From Mastacembelus armatus (Eukaryota > Chordata > Actinopteri > Synbranchiformes > Mastacembelidae): a DNA stretch of 64,000 nucleotides. The position numbers and the translations under genes were made by a program. Location of the stretch: positions 22,726,197 to 22,790,196 of the forward strand of contig NC_046646.1 in the NCBI RefSeq assembly GCF_900324485.2. The letters run 5' to 3'. Of the stretch, positions 23,279 to 41,610 are shown in pieces; within the stretch, counting starts at the first letter, position 1; each line of letters starts with the position of its first letter. The notes under the pieces are model-generated. The model was not told the DNA's origin, did not search any database, and saw nothing but the letters and a program-made list of their open reading frames with translations.

Positions 23279-23292
23279 CCACTAGAGGGCGC
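23279..23292 (+). promoter_or_regulatory. CTCF-type motif
   Basis: CCACTAGAGGGCGC fits the CTCF core CCASYAGRKGGCRS at all 14 positions. It stands 0.9 kb downstream of the PLAC8-like gene. Some dispersed fish repeats carry the same core, so it may have come in with one. Confidence 0.5.
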
Positions 23293-24077
23293 CACACCCT
23301 GCACAATGCAGCCTTGGACGTTTGAGGTTATGTGGGGTCACGGGGTCACACCAATAATCTGCAGTATCTCAGGTCTCGTCTCCTCCAGTTCTTGCCCTGT
23401 CACCTGTCGACACAGGAGCAAAAGTCATTAAAAACAACCCACTGGTTAAAAATGAGCCTTTTCTCAGCAGCAGATAATGTTTTAGTGTTTGAGATGAGTC
23501 TTTCTATTTCCTTATGTTGATAAAAAAATGAAAGTAAACTCACACATCATGTTTTCTCTAGATTTAGTATGAAACTAATTAATTAATTGAAATTAACACA
23601 AAATAAAAGTGCTGCTGACATACGTATGTATATAACAACTATGAAACCAGTTAAACCAGGTCTCAAAAAGAAAAATGAGGATTTGACATTTAAACTCTGT
23701 GTGACCAGTTTAGGACAGAAAGTCTGCAGAGTAAAAGAAGTAAAAAAAAAAAAGAACAGAGTAAATGTTGTAAATGATGAAAACAACAGTCCACACTAGA
23801 CTGTCGGCAAAACTTTGTTACTAAAATCAGATAATGGTACTGATCCAAAGCCACATGGAGCCATATTTCTTTTTGCATGTTTTGGTTTTATCCACCTCGT
23901 CTACCTCCAAATGCTTTTTTGACATAACAAATGTCTACAAACCAACTTCACAGTAACATTTAGCAACTAGAGATGATCAGGAGTCGGTGCAGACCAAAAT
24001 AAATCAGGATTAAAGTGGATATTGGACTTCACTTCTTGTTAGTGGCTACATGTTTATCTGCTTATTTGGGTGTTTTC

Positions 24078-24091
24078 CTGCCCTCTACTGG
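24078..24091 (-). promoter_or_regulatory. CTCF-type motif, reverse orientation
   Basis: Read on the - strand the sequence is CCAGTAGAGGGCAG, a full match to the CTCF core. It faces the 23279 motif, 0.8 kb away. Confidence 0.5.
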
Positions 24092-25084
24092 ACAAAACTG
24101 GGCTAATGACACGTCTGTGCTCCGTGAAGTGTTTGCCAAGACACATTACATTTAAAAGAGGATGAAGACAGAGATTTAACCTCTGTTGTTCAGGTTGGAC
24201 ATTAAACTTTTGGATGTCACATTTTGCCAAATTATGCCAATAAAGCTTCCCATTTGTACAGTCCGGTCTGCGCTCCAGCAGAGGCGATTCCTCCTTTCTG
24301 CTGGCAGACTTGGCCCTTGTCCTCACTGTAAATTGCTCAGTGGGTTGTTTTTAATGGGATTATAATGACAGTTATGGTTTGCAAGAATTGATGTTTGTGA
24401 CTTTTACGAGGTGTGACTGAAGGGGCGGGTCCAGGCGGCTCATGAAGGCCGCAGGAATGTTAATTGGTCGAGGCCACTGCTGCCCTCTTTGTTCTGCTCG
24501 CTCACACTGGGCTTCTGTTGTGCCCGTTAAAGGCCAAAGAACTGATTTAAAATCTGTGACTTTAACCTCGCACACCCCCCCCCCCAAGACACACAACACA
24601 TGTACACAACTTAACCCCCCCATTCATCACCGCCCATTCATTCTTCTGGGGTTTTCCTTCCTATTCCTGAAGAAAATTGACCTCTTTGCTTCCCTCATTT
24701 CCTCCATGTTGCCTAATCATTTGGCTGGTGCGTGCTCCCCTCCCTGCCGCGTTTGGTCCAGTGCTGGGGGAGTCATTTCATCACTGTTTTTATTTATTTA
24801 TTTTTTTCCCCAGTGGCTGCACATCCAAAATGTGCCAGACAGCTCAGAGGTGAGTTATTTGTAAATATTTTTATTGTTTTATCTTTTAATTTCTGGTTTT
24901 AGTCTTAAATGTTTATGATTTGATTTTGCTTTGTGAGGCCTGGTTGTAAATATTTTATTGTAGTCTTTTAGTTTGAGCTCTGTTAGCTTTTCTTTTTATT
25001 TCTAGATAATTATGGTGATCACAGTGACAGTTTCAACACCTTGATGTTTAGCAGTTTTATTGTTTACCGTATTTACCAGCTTAA

Positions 25085-25130
25085 TTTAACAGGGTAGCAT
25101 GCTAACAGGATTAGCACTAAAAACTAAACA
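25085..25130. repeat. Fragment of a dispersed repeat with a GTTAGCATGCTAAC core
   Basis: GGTAGCATGCTAAC followed by ATTAGCACT. The same pair of words occurs at 32470-32500, so both are pieces of one dispersed family, perhaps a short inverted-repeat transposon. The limits are not defined. Confidence 0.4.
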
Positions 25131-29700
<4,570 letters not shown>

Positions 29701-31040
29701 AAGCCTATATTCTTAACATTCTTTGGCCCGTAAACACACAGGCAGGACAGATGTATCACCCTCAGCACACAGACAGAACCTGGGGGCTGGGAATGTTTAC
29801 ACGGTCCTGTCACCCCCCGAGGCCTCATCCAGAACCACCGAGACCTCGAGCCGAGAGACAATGGTCATAATGTCACGGCCTGCAGCTTACAGAGCTTCTG
29901 ACAACACTGTAAGGAGCTGCTCATAACAACTGCTAAACTGGGCATCTCTGAGTTTTCATTTCATGCAACACTGTTTTTAGGGTACACGAGAGAACTGAAG
30001 ACTCCACAAAGACTTCAGAGGCAAAACCACACAATCTCTGCCCACTGTATGGAGTTATCATTTGTCTGAAACCATGTTGTTACGGTTCGTTAAAACATGA
30101 AGCTGCACAGGACAGTGAGATCCTTTAAAGAACCACAATAATGGAGAAATCAAATTGAAATTAAATGTAAAATGAAGATTTTATTAGCCTGACTGCCTTT
30201 TCATTATAAGGAAAACAATCAGCCTGGTATGAGAGCATTACTTTTACTGATGAGTCATTAATAAACCGATTAACTAATTGAATCAGTGAGTAGCTCACTG
30301 CTACTTGCCCACCGGCGCTAATGACCAAATCTCCTGGACATACACCTGCTCAGGTGACATTCATCCACCTCATTTACAGCCAGTCCGATGGCGTCAGCTC
30401 CTGTCAACACACCCCAGGTTAAAAAATGGAGAGGTTTAGGTTAAAGTTCAAAACTTTTCTTGCACAAGGCTCAGTGACTGCTTTGTCTGTGTTTCACCAA
30501 CCGATTGAAGATGTGCAACCGTAAAACTGTAATGCTGCAACACCTTTTAGGGATGAGACCACGGTTTGCTCCTCTCCAACTCAGTCAGCCATCAGCACAG
30601 AGATTCATATTATACAATAGATCTCCTGACATAATGAGGTCTCCTTACTACTGTAGTTGTTACCAGGGCTTTTAAACACACTGGATGGAGCTTGCTCAGA
30701 TATCTTGACGTGACCTAAGCTTGAAGCTGCTCGTGTACGAGGGAAGGATGGTAACATCTTTATGCTGGTTTTGGATGCGAACCAGTTGCCCTCTTACTCC
30801 TGGTTTTTACCTTTTCCCAGTTGACGTGTGGTTTTGGTTGGAGATACGTCAGTCTGTTATGATTTGGCTCACTGATAATGAAATGCTGTGAAAAAAGCTG
30901 CTGAGAAGTCCTTAAATTGAGACTTTACCAAGACAAGAATGACCTTTTGCAGATGAGTCATATTGGCTGTTTTAAAAAACATTTCAGGCTTGAGGATTTG
31001 TTGTTGTCTTCAGAACTGATAGTTTAGCTGCCCTCCTCCA

Positions 31041-31100
31041 GATAAGATAAGATAAAACATAACTTAATTGAACCCCGAGGGGAAATTTGATAAGTGTGCT
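31041..31100 (-). mobile_element. Fish retroposon 3' tail fragment
   Basis: On the - strand it reads AAATTTCCCCTCGGGGTTCA, then AATTAAG, then TATCTTATCTTATC, the typical end of a widespread fish non-LTR retroposon tail (TTTCCCC...ATCAATAAAGTATCT repeats). Only the tail is evident. Clade not assigned. Confidence 0.5.
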
Positions 31101-32454
31101 CCTGTACCCCCAAAAGCAGTTAGACTGGCACCAAGCCCTTTCATTAATCTGCCTCCAATGACGGTTTGGGCTTTGGGTTGACCCCGAGCGACGAACAGGT
31201 TTTATGTGCAGGACTGAATGAGAACCAGCCAGCAGACATGTTGGAGTCCCCGCGGCCCCGGGTACGAACGAGCTGACCACATTCTACCTCGACTCCACAT
31301 CAGTCAAAAAGATATACGCCACTTCCTCCACACACACACACACGCTCAGAGAAACCTCCATCCCCGTCTCCATCAGTCAAGTCCTGCGGCCAATGAACTT
31401 CCATCGTCTCCAAGGTTGATAACAAGCCTCTTAAGCTTGGCGGCTAATCAAGCTCAAAGGAGGGAGAGAAGGAGAGATAGTGGAGGAGTACAAGAGGTCT
31501 GCCTGTGGATACGGTGATGTCTCTCTCTCCCCCTCTCTTTCCTCTTCATTTTCAATTTTCCCTTATCTTCCTCTCTCCACAGGGGGAGGTGGAGGGAGGC
31601 CTAATAGCTCACAAGGGGAGGGGGGTGGCAGTGGACTCTCCGGTCTCCACATACCAGTCATTTACTTCAACTGGAGAGAGAGAGACAGAGAGAGGAGAAG
31701 AGAAAGAACAAAGTTTTGATAAATCATCCAGGGTCACACGGCTTCCATGTTCCTCTGAGTTACAGAGATAGAGAGCCAAGAAAAAAATTAAAGAATGAAA
31801 GAAAAATGAAAGAAAAGCCAACAACAATCTGTCTCAGATGTCCGTCCCGTCTTTGAAGTCCGTCCCATCAGACAAACAACATGAAGCTGAAATAAACAGA
31901 AACAAGTGGCTGCTGTGGTTCAGCTCTTTCTATTCCTGCGCTCTGTGGAAATATGAGCTCAGACTTGCTTTGACTACTGCGTTTCACAAAGACAATGGAG
32001 TTTATTTGACAGTCTCCCTTTATAAAGTGTTTAATCTTATAATCTGCTGAGTTTCTCCTGAAATCTCTGAATTCATGGACCCAGTTTGGTCTTTCTCCTT
32101 TCTCTTTGAGCAGGGGGGACATGGTCAGAGCAGGCTTGGACCTATGACAGCACTAATCTCTCTCAAAGCTTCCACTGTCTTGCTGTTTTTCTTTTTCTTT
32201 CACAACTCTTCATTCTGGGATCTCACTCCTTTATGTCTAATCATTTCCAATAAACAAGCAGACTGTATCATCATGGCTCCAGTCCATGACAGTGATGCAT
32301 TGTGGGGAAATTGGGAGCAACAAGCATCGTAGTAACAGGACAAATGAAGAGAGGATGGCTAAGGGCTTACAGCAGCTCTGCTAAGCTAAATACTAACGTG
32401 TCATTCAAACATGCTGTTTCATTTGTCTTCATTTGTTGGTGCAGCAGGTCTCAG

Positions 32455-32505
32455 CTCACAGTTTAGCCTGTTAGCATGCTAACATATGCAAATTAGCACT
32501 GGACC
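32455..32505. repeat. Second fragment of the GTTAGCATGCTAAC repeat
   Basis: A perfect palindrome GTTAGCATGCTAAC (32470-32483) followed by ATTAGCACT, matching the arrangement at 25085-25130. Confidence 0.4.
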
Positions 32506-34237
32506 CATAGAGGTCCAGAGACATAGAGAAAATACATTAGTGCATTAGTTTTGCAAGTATTTGCTCATACACCAAAGTAATACAGAAATTACAAATTTTG
32601 ACCCGATGATGGCGCTAGACTAAAGGGCCGGGCGTAATAAATACAGCGATTCATCCTCTGTGGACCCCGAATGTCAAACTAAGCAAATAAAAGTTTAATT
32701 TGGCCTTGAGGGAGTAAGGAGAGCATTTGCACTATTTTCTGACATTTTATTCACAAATAAATATCAAACCTGCTGAGAATTAGTGGATTTCAGCCTTAAG
32801 GAAGAGTGTTTCTGTACTTCAGTCTTGATAATAACACCAGAGTCATTGAGCAGAGAACAAAGAAGATCAAACCCAAAGCGTTACAAATCTGTTTCTCGTT
32901 TATTAAAAATACACTGAGCCGAAGAGACTCCTCAAAGACTGAGGCATGTGTTTTAATTAGCTGCTACAAAAACTACAAAAATAAAAAGACCCTGACACAA
33001 CAGACAGAAAGACGACGCTATGGAAATGAAAATGTTGTTTTGATGCACGTTAGTGCTGGGAAAACAGAAAAACAGACGTATCCTGACACACGTCTGTTGC
33101 TATTGTCTGTTGCTCTATGAAGAAATAAAGAAAGCCTGAGGTTTTCTCTGACAAACAATTAGATAAGACACATCTTTACAACAAAATATACACGGTGTTA
33201 AAACTACACCTGACTACAAGACCACGGATGATGAGGATGGTGCACTGAGGTGCAGACACAGTTTTTTACCTCAGTGTTGGCAAATTTCATGTTAATTAGT
33301 GATAAATTCAATTAAGTTTCCCTTAAATGACACAGAGCAGACCTGGGGCTGCAGGGCAGTTTCAGCCTTCACGCAGTGTCGCTGCAGGTGTGAAGGTCTG
33401 TTTTTGTAATTCCACCTGGTTTCCTGTAGAGGCTCACAGAGGAAAGAATAAAGGTTCATTTTTCTCCCTCTCATCATTCTTCCTCTTCTACCTCCGTCAC
33501 TCTCTCATCTCTTTCCCACGACTCTCTTACCTCATCTCCTCTCCTCCTCTCTGCAGCCCCTGTCATCTCTCCGTCTCAAATCACCTCCTCTAACCTTCGT
33601 CTCATTCATCCTATCCACCGTCTCTGCTCTCTCCTTGTCTTTCCTTTGACGATTTACCCCAGGAGCAGGAGGAGCCTCGTCTTTTCCTTTTATTAAATAG
33701 TGATGCTGTACAGATGTGAACCTAACAGGTATAAGAGTCGAGGTTCTGCTTGTTTCAGGAGGCTGGATTTGACAGTTTCTCGTCGATTTTGTCTGACCAG
33801 CCTTTTCTCTCCAGCCACAACTATATTTCCTAAATCTTAAAATGAATTTTCATGAGGTTTTGCCATTTTGTGGTTATATTGTGTGTCATATATACTCGAC
33901 TACCAGGACAACTGGCTTTAACATGCTCAACATAGGACCCCTCTGCATATCCATAATGTTGTCCGTCTTGCACGGCCTGAGAGAATTGCTGGTCATTACC
34001 AGATATTTCTTGTCTTTGAAACTCATGGAAACGTTCCCAGACTCTCTGTTTTCGTCACTTTAAGCTTTTCACATTGTTTTCCAAGGTGACTCACAGCAAA
34101 TGGGCTACAGCTTCAGCATTTTTCAGCTTTGAGATCAGCAGCGTTGCACAGGCTACAAACACCCAACAGCGAAGGGTTGAAGAGGCCGGGCATCCGAAGA
34201 GCAGAAATAACATGTGAAGGGTGTGTGTTGAAAAGAG

Positions 34238-34240
<3 letters not shown>

Positions 34241-34301
<61 letters not shown>
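34241..34301. repeat. (CA)n microsatellite
   Basis: About 30 CA copies; first of four CA tracts within 680 bases. Confidence 0.97.
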
Positions 34302-34303
<2 letters not shown>

Positions 34304-34417
34304 CCATGTCTCCATCTGCCCCGCCTCTCTCCTCCCCCCCTTCTGCTTCTCTAACGTCACTCCTGAAATGCAGATAAGGCCGAGCCGGGCTGTCGGTGGA
34401 CGCCACGTCAGTCACCG

Positions 34418-34419
<2 letters not shown>

Positions 34420-34490
<71 letters not shown>
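34420..34490. repeat. (CA)n microsatellite
   Basis: About 35 CA copies. Confidence 0.97.
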
Positions 34491-34492
<2 letters not shown>

Positions 34493-34723
34493 ACGGCCGA
34501 GGAAGAACAGTTGGATTAATATATCAGTCCATCAATTTTTGTTCAATACTGTCATTTTGATTGGAGTGTAATCGCATGGTTCTTACCCTCAGGGACGGTC
34601 TGCAGACTGTGGAAACCAACAACGACCACATTAGCTGCAGCCAGTAAATGATGCAACTGGGTCAAAACAGCTCAGACTGGAACAACCACTTTTTGCCCTA
34701 CTAGCAATAGCAAACCATAGTTG

Positions 34724-34724
<1 letters not shown>

Positions 34725-34756
<32 letters not shown>
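34725..34756. repeat. (CA)n microsatellite
   Basis: About 16 CA copies. Confidence 0.95.
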
Positions 34757-34758
<2 letters not shown>

Positions 34759-34895
34759 CTCCTCCTTTTTCCCCACAGGAAGACTAAAATAGAGGTGACA
34801 TTATACCATTAAGGCAGTCACTAATCACACTCAACCATTTTCCCCCATGTCTTAATGTGTCTCTGTTAACCCCCCGGCCCCCATCCATCGCTCCA

Positions 34896-34917
34896 ACACA
34901 CACACACACACACACAC
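34896..34917. repeat. (CA)n microsatellite
   Basis: About 11 CA copies. Confidence 0.93.
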
Positions 34918-37548
34918 CTTCCACTAATCCTGCAGCATGAATTACAACCCGAAAGACTTGAGGTGGATCTAGTTTTTACTCTATTAAAGCAAATTGTGAT
35001 ACTCAAAGAGCTTTTAAACACAAGTTTAGACCCTGGTCTGACCTTATGTTAAAACCACATCCCCCCCTGTGACCAAGGTTTAGCACAGGGGAGTGTGTGT
35101 GTTTGGGGAGGGGGAGCAAATAATTAATAATAATTTAAAATAGAGACAAAAACAGGAATAAAAAGAGGAGTGAAGGAACATAAAGATGTGCTGATTTGGG
35201 CACATGGAGAAATGCTCATTTATTTACCGTCTGTCCCAAAGAATAAACTGAAATAAGTCACTCAGCAGGGGCCTTTGGATCAGTTTCCAGCCGTTCTACA
35301 GTAAAGGATCATGGGTCGTTTAAAAAAAAAGGAACAGGATCGAAACAAAGTGTGATGAAAAACGTAGACGCCTCCTTGATGCGATGTAGCAAACGAACTT
35401 AAAACACAATTTACTTCCATTCCAACCTTACAAAATATACACAGGCACACATATCCCACGATTCCTTGGGTGCCATCAGTAGTGGCTTGTCTTGTAAACG
35501 TCAGCAGTGCAGAGCTGAGGGGGAGAGAGTGTTAAATCCTCCAGAGGTTGAACACCCAGAGACATTTTTCTTCTCAGCTTCACCTTGTACCGAAAAGTAA
35601 ATGTTTAAGCGAGCACCGATAAACACCCCTAAATCATCATCGTGAGCCGTGAGCGCGCACCTTATGGGGGAATGGAGGAATTCTGGGAAATCACAGTTGT
35701 CCTTTGGCTGCATCTCTGGGTGTATCGGAAGTGTTGCAAAGCCGAGGTGTGTGTGCAGAGACTTAAAGTCTGGAGTCACCACTGTCCCTGTCAGGGTTTC
35801 TGATGGTGCCAAGATTGGACCCAGGTCGACATCTTCTTCAGCCTGCAGACTTAGCATGTTTAATAATGGTGGCACAGACAGATCTGTGGAAAACTGGCTG
35901 CAATTTATTTTTAAAACCGTCCATGGGAAACACTATCTCATGTGATGCATAATGAAAACAACCGGCTATCTTTGCCTGGGATGTAAACACGGATTAAGCT
36001 TTTTATTTTACAATATATTTCCCTGACTTTGCCCCGTCTGTCTTCCTAAAACCAAAACAAATCATTACTGTAATCACAGTTTTTCCAGCTGGACAGCAGT
36101 GTGTGTGCAGGAGGTCACAGCTAACAAGGGATTTGACCTGACGGTGCTTCTGAACGTCACAGTAAGAAAAACATGACACACAATTTTGTAGAAATTTAGG
36201 GAAGATAGACACAATTAATGGTTAATTTTCAGGAATCTTACTTTGACGTCCACACGCTGAGGCCTGGGGCCACGGCTCTATGGGAAGCTGTAGCACAAAC
36301 ACAAATAGAAACGCTCTCTAGAGGATGTTAAGCATTAGAAACATGTTTTAATGAACAGGAGGGTGTGAACAAATGACTGGGAGCTATCTGTTTTCTGAAA
36401 ATGCCTAAAATGACAAACCCAGACTCAAACAGCTGCTGCTCCTGAGCCAAACTCACTTTGCTAATAAATAAGATACTGTCAGAAAGGAACTTCAATAAAG
36501 ATATCACAAATATGACAACTGACGGTGGTGTTTTCCATGAAATGTCACAGACGCCATGCGGAAAGAGGAGACGGTGACCAAATGATCCTCTGTGTCAGTA
36601 AAAATATGTTTCCCTTTACATTTGGATGATTTAACCATTAACATGTAACAGATATTTATAGTTTCACCTCCATCTGCACAACCACACATTAACACAGATA
36701 CAAACATTTGAACCGAAATATAAAATATATATATATATTATATATATTAAACCCTTGCTGCATGTGCGTAATATCGGTTGAGCGCATGATGGAGAGGCAC
36801 AGTGACGCACGGGTTTACTGGTCTCTGGGATGAGCCAATAGCTTTTTAGAAAACTTACAACCTCGGCTGGACCAGACACACTTCGCCCAAACAAACAGAG
36901 TCCAACTGTGAGGACACACACGGTCTCCCCAACAACCACAGAGGGAGGCCCAAGCAGAAGGCCGTTTGTGGAGGCTCAGCAGGTCCAAGCAGGAAGCTCA
37001 ACTGTGTGTGCCTCGCTAGGACCCAGAAAACATCCCAAAGTCAGAAGCAATGAGCCTTTTGTGCGATTCGGTCATAAGATCCATCAACGTGTTTCAAGTC
37101 CCGGTTGATTTTGAACATGGCGAGTTTAGTCGCCTCTAAAATACATTTAAATGGGATGTTATGTTTTCTGTGACGCGGCCAGGTGGGAAATGGAGAGAGG
37201 GCCAACTAGAGGAGGACTAGAGGTGAAAACTACACATTAAACCTTGTATTCCTCATGTTGTGGAGGAGAAGGAAAGGCCTTAATGACAGCAGGTTGGCCA
37301 AACAGACCCACCCCATGATTCCTCTGTGCTGCAGAGAGCTGCTGCTTCATGTGAAGCAACACCAGTCACATCTTTTTACTCCTGTGTCTGGGATTCAAAT
37401 CGTCTGACGATCTTAATATCAACAACACATAAACAGTGGACCACAACGGAGAAGCAGGGACATAATGTAAAAAACAGTAGCCCATAAAAGGCCTGAGGTT
37501 TCACTAAATATTTTCATGTGTCTCCAAAGCTGCCAAATGGCTAAAACT
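34918..37548. other. Gene desert, one doubtful minus-strand frame
   Basis: A 124-codon open frame on the - strand (35501-35875) contains AEEDVDLGPILAPSETLTG and could be an exon between an AG near 35842 and a GT near 35659, but the acceptor lacks a pyrimidine tract and I do not recognise it. A short AT dinucleotide run lies near 36727-36748. Confidence 0.45.
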
Positions 37549-38340
37549 GATAGTACTGCATTGAATATCGATAGTACTGCATTGAATATCGATAGTACTG
37601 CATTGAATATCGATAGTACTGCATTGAATATCGATAGTATTGCATAGAATATCGATAGTATTGCATAGAATATCGATAGTATTGCATAGAATATTGATAC
37701 TATTGCATTGAATATTGATACTATTGCATTGAATATTGATAGTACTGCATTGAATATTGATAGTATTGCATTGAATATTGATAGTATTGCATAGAATATT
37801 GATACTATTGCACATAATATTGATAGTATTGCATAGAATATTGATAGTATTGCACATAATATTGATAGTATTGCGCATAATATTGATAGTATTGCGCATA
37901 ATATTGATACTATTGCATTGAATATTGATACTATTGCATAGAATATTGATAGTATTGCATAGAATATTGATAGCATTGCATAGAATATTGATAGTATTGC
38001 ATTGAATATTGATACTATTGTATAGAATATTGACACTATTGCATTGAATATTGATAGTATTGCATTGAATATTGATAGCATTGCATAGAATATTGATAGT
38101 ATTGCATAGAATATTGAAACTATTGCATTGAATATTGATACTATTGCATAGAATATTGATAGTATTGCATAGAATATTGATAGTATTGCATTGAATATTG
38201 ATAGTATTGCATAGAATATTGAAACTATTGCATTGAATATTGATACTATTGCATAGAATATTGATAGTATTGCATAGAATATTGATAGTATTGAATTGAA
38301 TATTGATACTATTGCATTGAATATTGATAGTATTGCATTG
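37549..38340. repeat. Minisatellite, 21-bp period, about 38 copies
   Basis: The unit is like GATAGTATTGCATTGAATATT. The first copies join through ATCGAT (CpG present), all later ones through ATTGAT. Variants alternate AGTATTG with ACTATTG, and CATTGAATA with CATAGAATA. Because 21 is a multiple of three, two - strand frames stay open through the whole array (7-residue repeats such as INIQCNT); this is a property of the repeat and not evidence of a gene. Confidence 0.97.
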
Positions 38341-41300
38341 TAACCTCCTCATATTTAGCAGAGCTGCAGTTCAGGTTCAACAGCATCTGTGTCACTGTCG
38401 GTTTTTCAGCCTCTCTCATTAGTGTTAGTTTTCTTTCTGTGTCATACCAGATCTGGATCACCCCACATGGGAAGACAAGTCACCATTTTGGTTTGTTTTG
38501 TTGTTTTTTTTTGACAAGAGGACAGAAATTGAAACATGAGTTTATCAGAAAACATTACGACTTTAATCTGGTGATCTAGATTTTGCCCTGACAAAAGGCC
38601 TTAGCCTTATCTTTGTGTTTACATTTAAGTGGTGGATGTTTAAGTAATTTAAAGTGACTGTCTAATTAGAAATTATCTTAATTTAAACAGACTAGCAAAA
38701 TATTTTGGCGTCAGTGAGAGCATTTGGTAAAAAGCGACCAATCTGCTTGATATCACTAAACATATTCAGAGAGGAAGATGTGCCAACAGTAACCGGACAA
38801 TTAGAAAACTCAAACCCATGTTGACTGAGGTGATTTGTTTGTGGCACTTTTGTCCAGGTGTGGTGGTTTTAAAGCTTTTTTTGGATCTTCAGTGGGTTGA
38901 GAAAATCTCACCCCCTGCTGCTTTATAAGAATCCACTATAACTCCCATCATGGATGTTTGAGGACGCTGCTCTTCCCAGTCGTTCCCACCTCACACACGG
39001 TGCTGAAGTGCAATGACATACTCTCTGTGGCATTATTTTATTTGGCAGTCCCTAATATATGGACAGCAAAGGGCACAGGCAAGCAACCCCCTCCATCAAT
39101 ACCCCCCACCCCAACACACCAACTCCCCCTCAGTATCTCTCAGCTCCCAGGAAGCTGCCGGGCTTGGCTGGAGCCAGAGTTCTGCCCCATCCATCATCCT
39201 TATCAGGGAGAGTCTGGCTGTACAGGGGAGGGAAGAGGAAAAGAAAAGAAGAAGAAAAGATGAAGATTCGGTTTTGGAATTAAAAGAAAAGTGTTTCGTT
39301 TTACTTGATGAAATAACAGGCGAAGAGGTGCAAAACAAGATGCCGTGCCCCGACCTATCGCGACCTTTACGGTGCAGGAGAGCAGTGTTTCTGCAGGACG
39401 GGGGTCGGGCAGTGATAAGCCCTGATACAAACAATAACAACAGGCACCGTTCGGTCACATCAAAGCCCCACATTTAGATTTTGGCTGGTTGAGGGGGGTG
39501 TATGACTGGGGTTGTGGTGGGGTTTTAGGGCTGTGCTGCAGTTACAGTTGCACATCAAAGCCTCAGCAGCAGTCTGACCCTGCGCATCTCTCACAACTCG
39601 GTCTCAAATAAACAAAACAGAGTGGACAACACAGGGAGGAGGAATGTCCGAACCGGCTGCCTCGGCCCTGATAAAGAGTTTACGGTCGGAGCAGACGGTG
39701 CTGTTAGTTACTGCTGTGGATAAAGAGCCGAATGCCATAACTGTCGGTGTGTACTCAGACGTCTGAGGAAGCGTTAAACAGACTGGAAACACTTTCACCC
39801 TCAAAGACAACGAGGATGTGCTGTGTTTTTTGTCTCACAGTGACAGTAATAATCCAAACTACGAGGAGTCCAGGGACAAACAGCAGCAGGAGTGACGTTT
39901 GAATTATGATTCAGATATAAAAATATATCAGGCAGAAATATGATGTCAAAATCTTTCCGTTTAATCCAATAATGCAATCATAAAGAATTATACTGTACCT
40001 AATGAAATTCAACCTGTGTGTCTCACTCTGCTGTTTGATAAAACATAATGAATTTATGAAAAAACCTTTCAATTTGACTTTTATTTACAGGTTTGGTTTA
40101 TGAGTGTGGGTCAGTTATTTGTGTGTGTTTGTGTTGGAAACTTAAAAAAAAGGAAAACTAACAATAATAACCCAAAGGTTTAGTGTTTGTAAATTAAAGT
40201 CTATATTTTAATCTTTAAATATTTATATTAGGGAATAAAAAAAAGCATTTGTGTAGAGTTTCAAAGTTTAATAATCTCCAGAAATAGGCCCACCCTGTGA
40301 GTGCATCACTAAAGCATATACGTCCTGTTTAATTTACAAATCCTAGTCACGATTTTCAAGCTTCACCCAACATCAACATAACATTTGCCACATTCAACTA
40401 AAATAACTTCCCAGACTCTCGAAGCTGCAGCTTTAACAGCAACATCAGCTTCAGGAAAAACCAAATGGAAACAGATCAAAATCTAAGCTCCCTGTGGTAA
40501 ACGAGCTAAAGTGAATCTCAGCATTATTTTTCACTAATAAATAAAATATAATTTGTCTTTTGTGCCTTCCTGATCCTGCACAGAGATACTGCCATGCAGG
40601 CACCATCGACTCTGACCAGCACCGCAGGGAAACATAAACTCATTCATCTTGATGATCACAACAAAACAAGAGCAATCCATCTCGCTGGAGATGAATGGGC
40701 TTCTCTAGGGCTGGAAACGTAATAAAAGCGGCTCTCTAATGGTGTATAGTTCTATTAGGCCCTGCTTATAAAAGCCATAAGGCCGTTGTCAGACAGGCAG
40801 GGAAATACAGCATCATTACAGCGCCGCACAGACGTGGATCAGTCTGTGATAACATTAAAGCAAAGCTTCCTTTGTGTGGCAGGGGTCTGCTCTCCACCAC
40901 CGTAACTGGTTTTGGCATGAGCCAGACAGGCAGCGGCTTTGAAGCCGCAGCTCATCGCGGCAGCTGAGGCTCAGCTGATGTCGCAGAGCTGAGCAGCTGA
41001 CAGGACGAGTGTGGGCTGCTGGAGCTGGAGGTGCTGCTCGCTGCGTGATGTAATTACAGCCACATCCAGGCCACATCCCAGCCGGGAGGAAGGACAGGGG
41101 CTTCATTATGGAGCCGCTCCAGAGCTCAGGCACGTTTTACTGCTTTAGTGTGAAGAGGAGAGAATAGCACTAAATACAGTGACTGGTCTTTTTAGGAGAA
41201 TGAAGACTTTGCTCTGCGTTTATCAAATGTGTTAGTATTTGGTGGAAGTGGGGCTCCTAGTGGAGATTATTGTTCCCTGTAGTAATACACCTTCATTTAT

Positions 41301-41572
41301 CTGTCGATTATCTAAATCTGTGGTGCAGCAGAAAAATACTCAAGTAAAGTATTTTGAGTCACTTTCTGCATTTATCTAATGGTTAAATCACATATTCTGA
41401 AGATATATATGTTCTGTGCAGGGAATATATTCAAGATTACTTTATGCTGATAAAGCAGGTAGTGTCTAATCTAAGAGTTCTGAGGACATGACCTCTGGGT
41501 CTGATGTGGCCTTTGGTACAAATGTCTAACATCAAACCTCAGTGTGGGGATAGTTTTTGATTATTCGACGGC

Positions 41573-41610
<38 letters not shown>

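Larger units (their letters stand above)
22446..25084. other. Left part of the gene desert, no coding exon seen
   Basis: AT-rich intergenic DNA. It holds two CTCF-type motifs (23279 and 24078, opposite strands). The frames readable in it lack splice sites or composition typical of exons. Confidence 0.6.

Noticed and set aside
37504-38352. Two long - strand frames (up to 282 codons) of 7-residue repeats
   Set aside because: A 21-bp repeat without stops stays open in frame by arithmetic; there is no start, splice or composition evidence for a gene.
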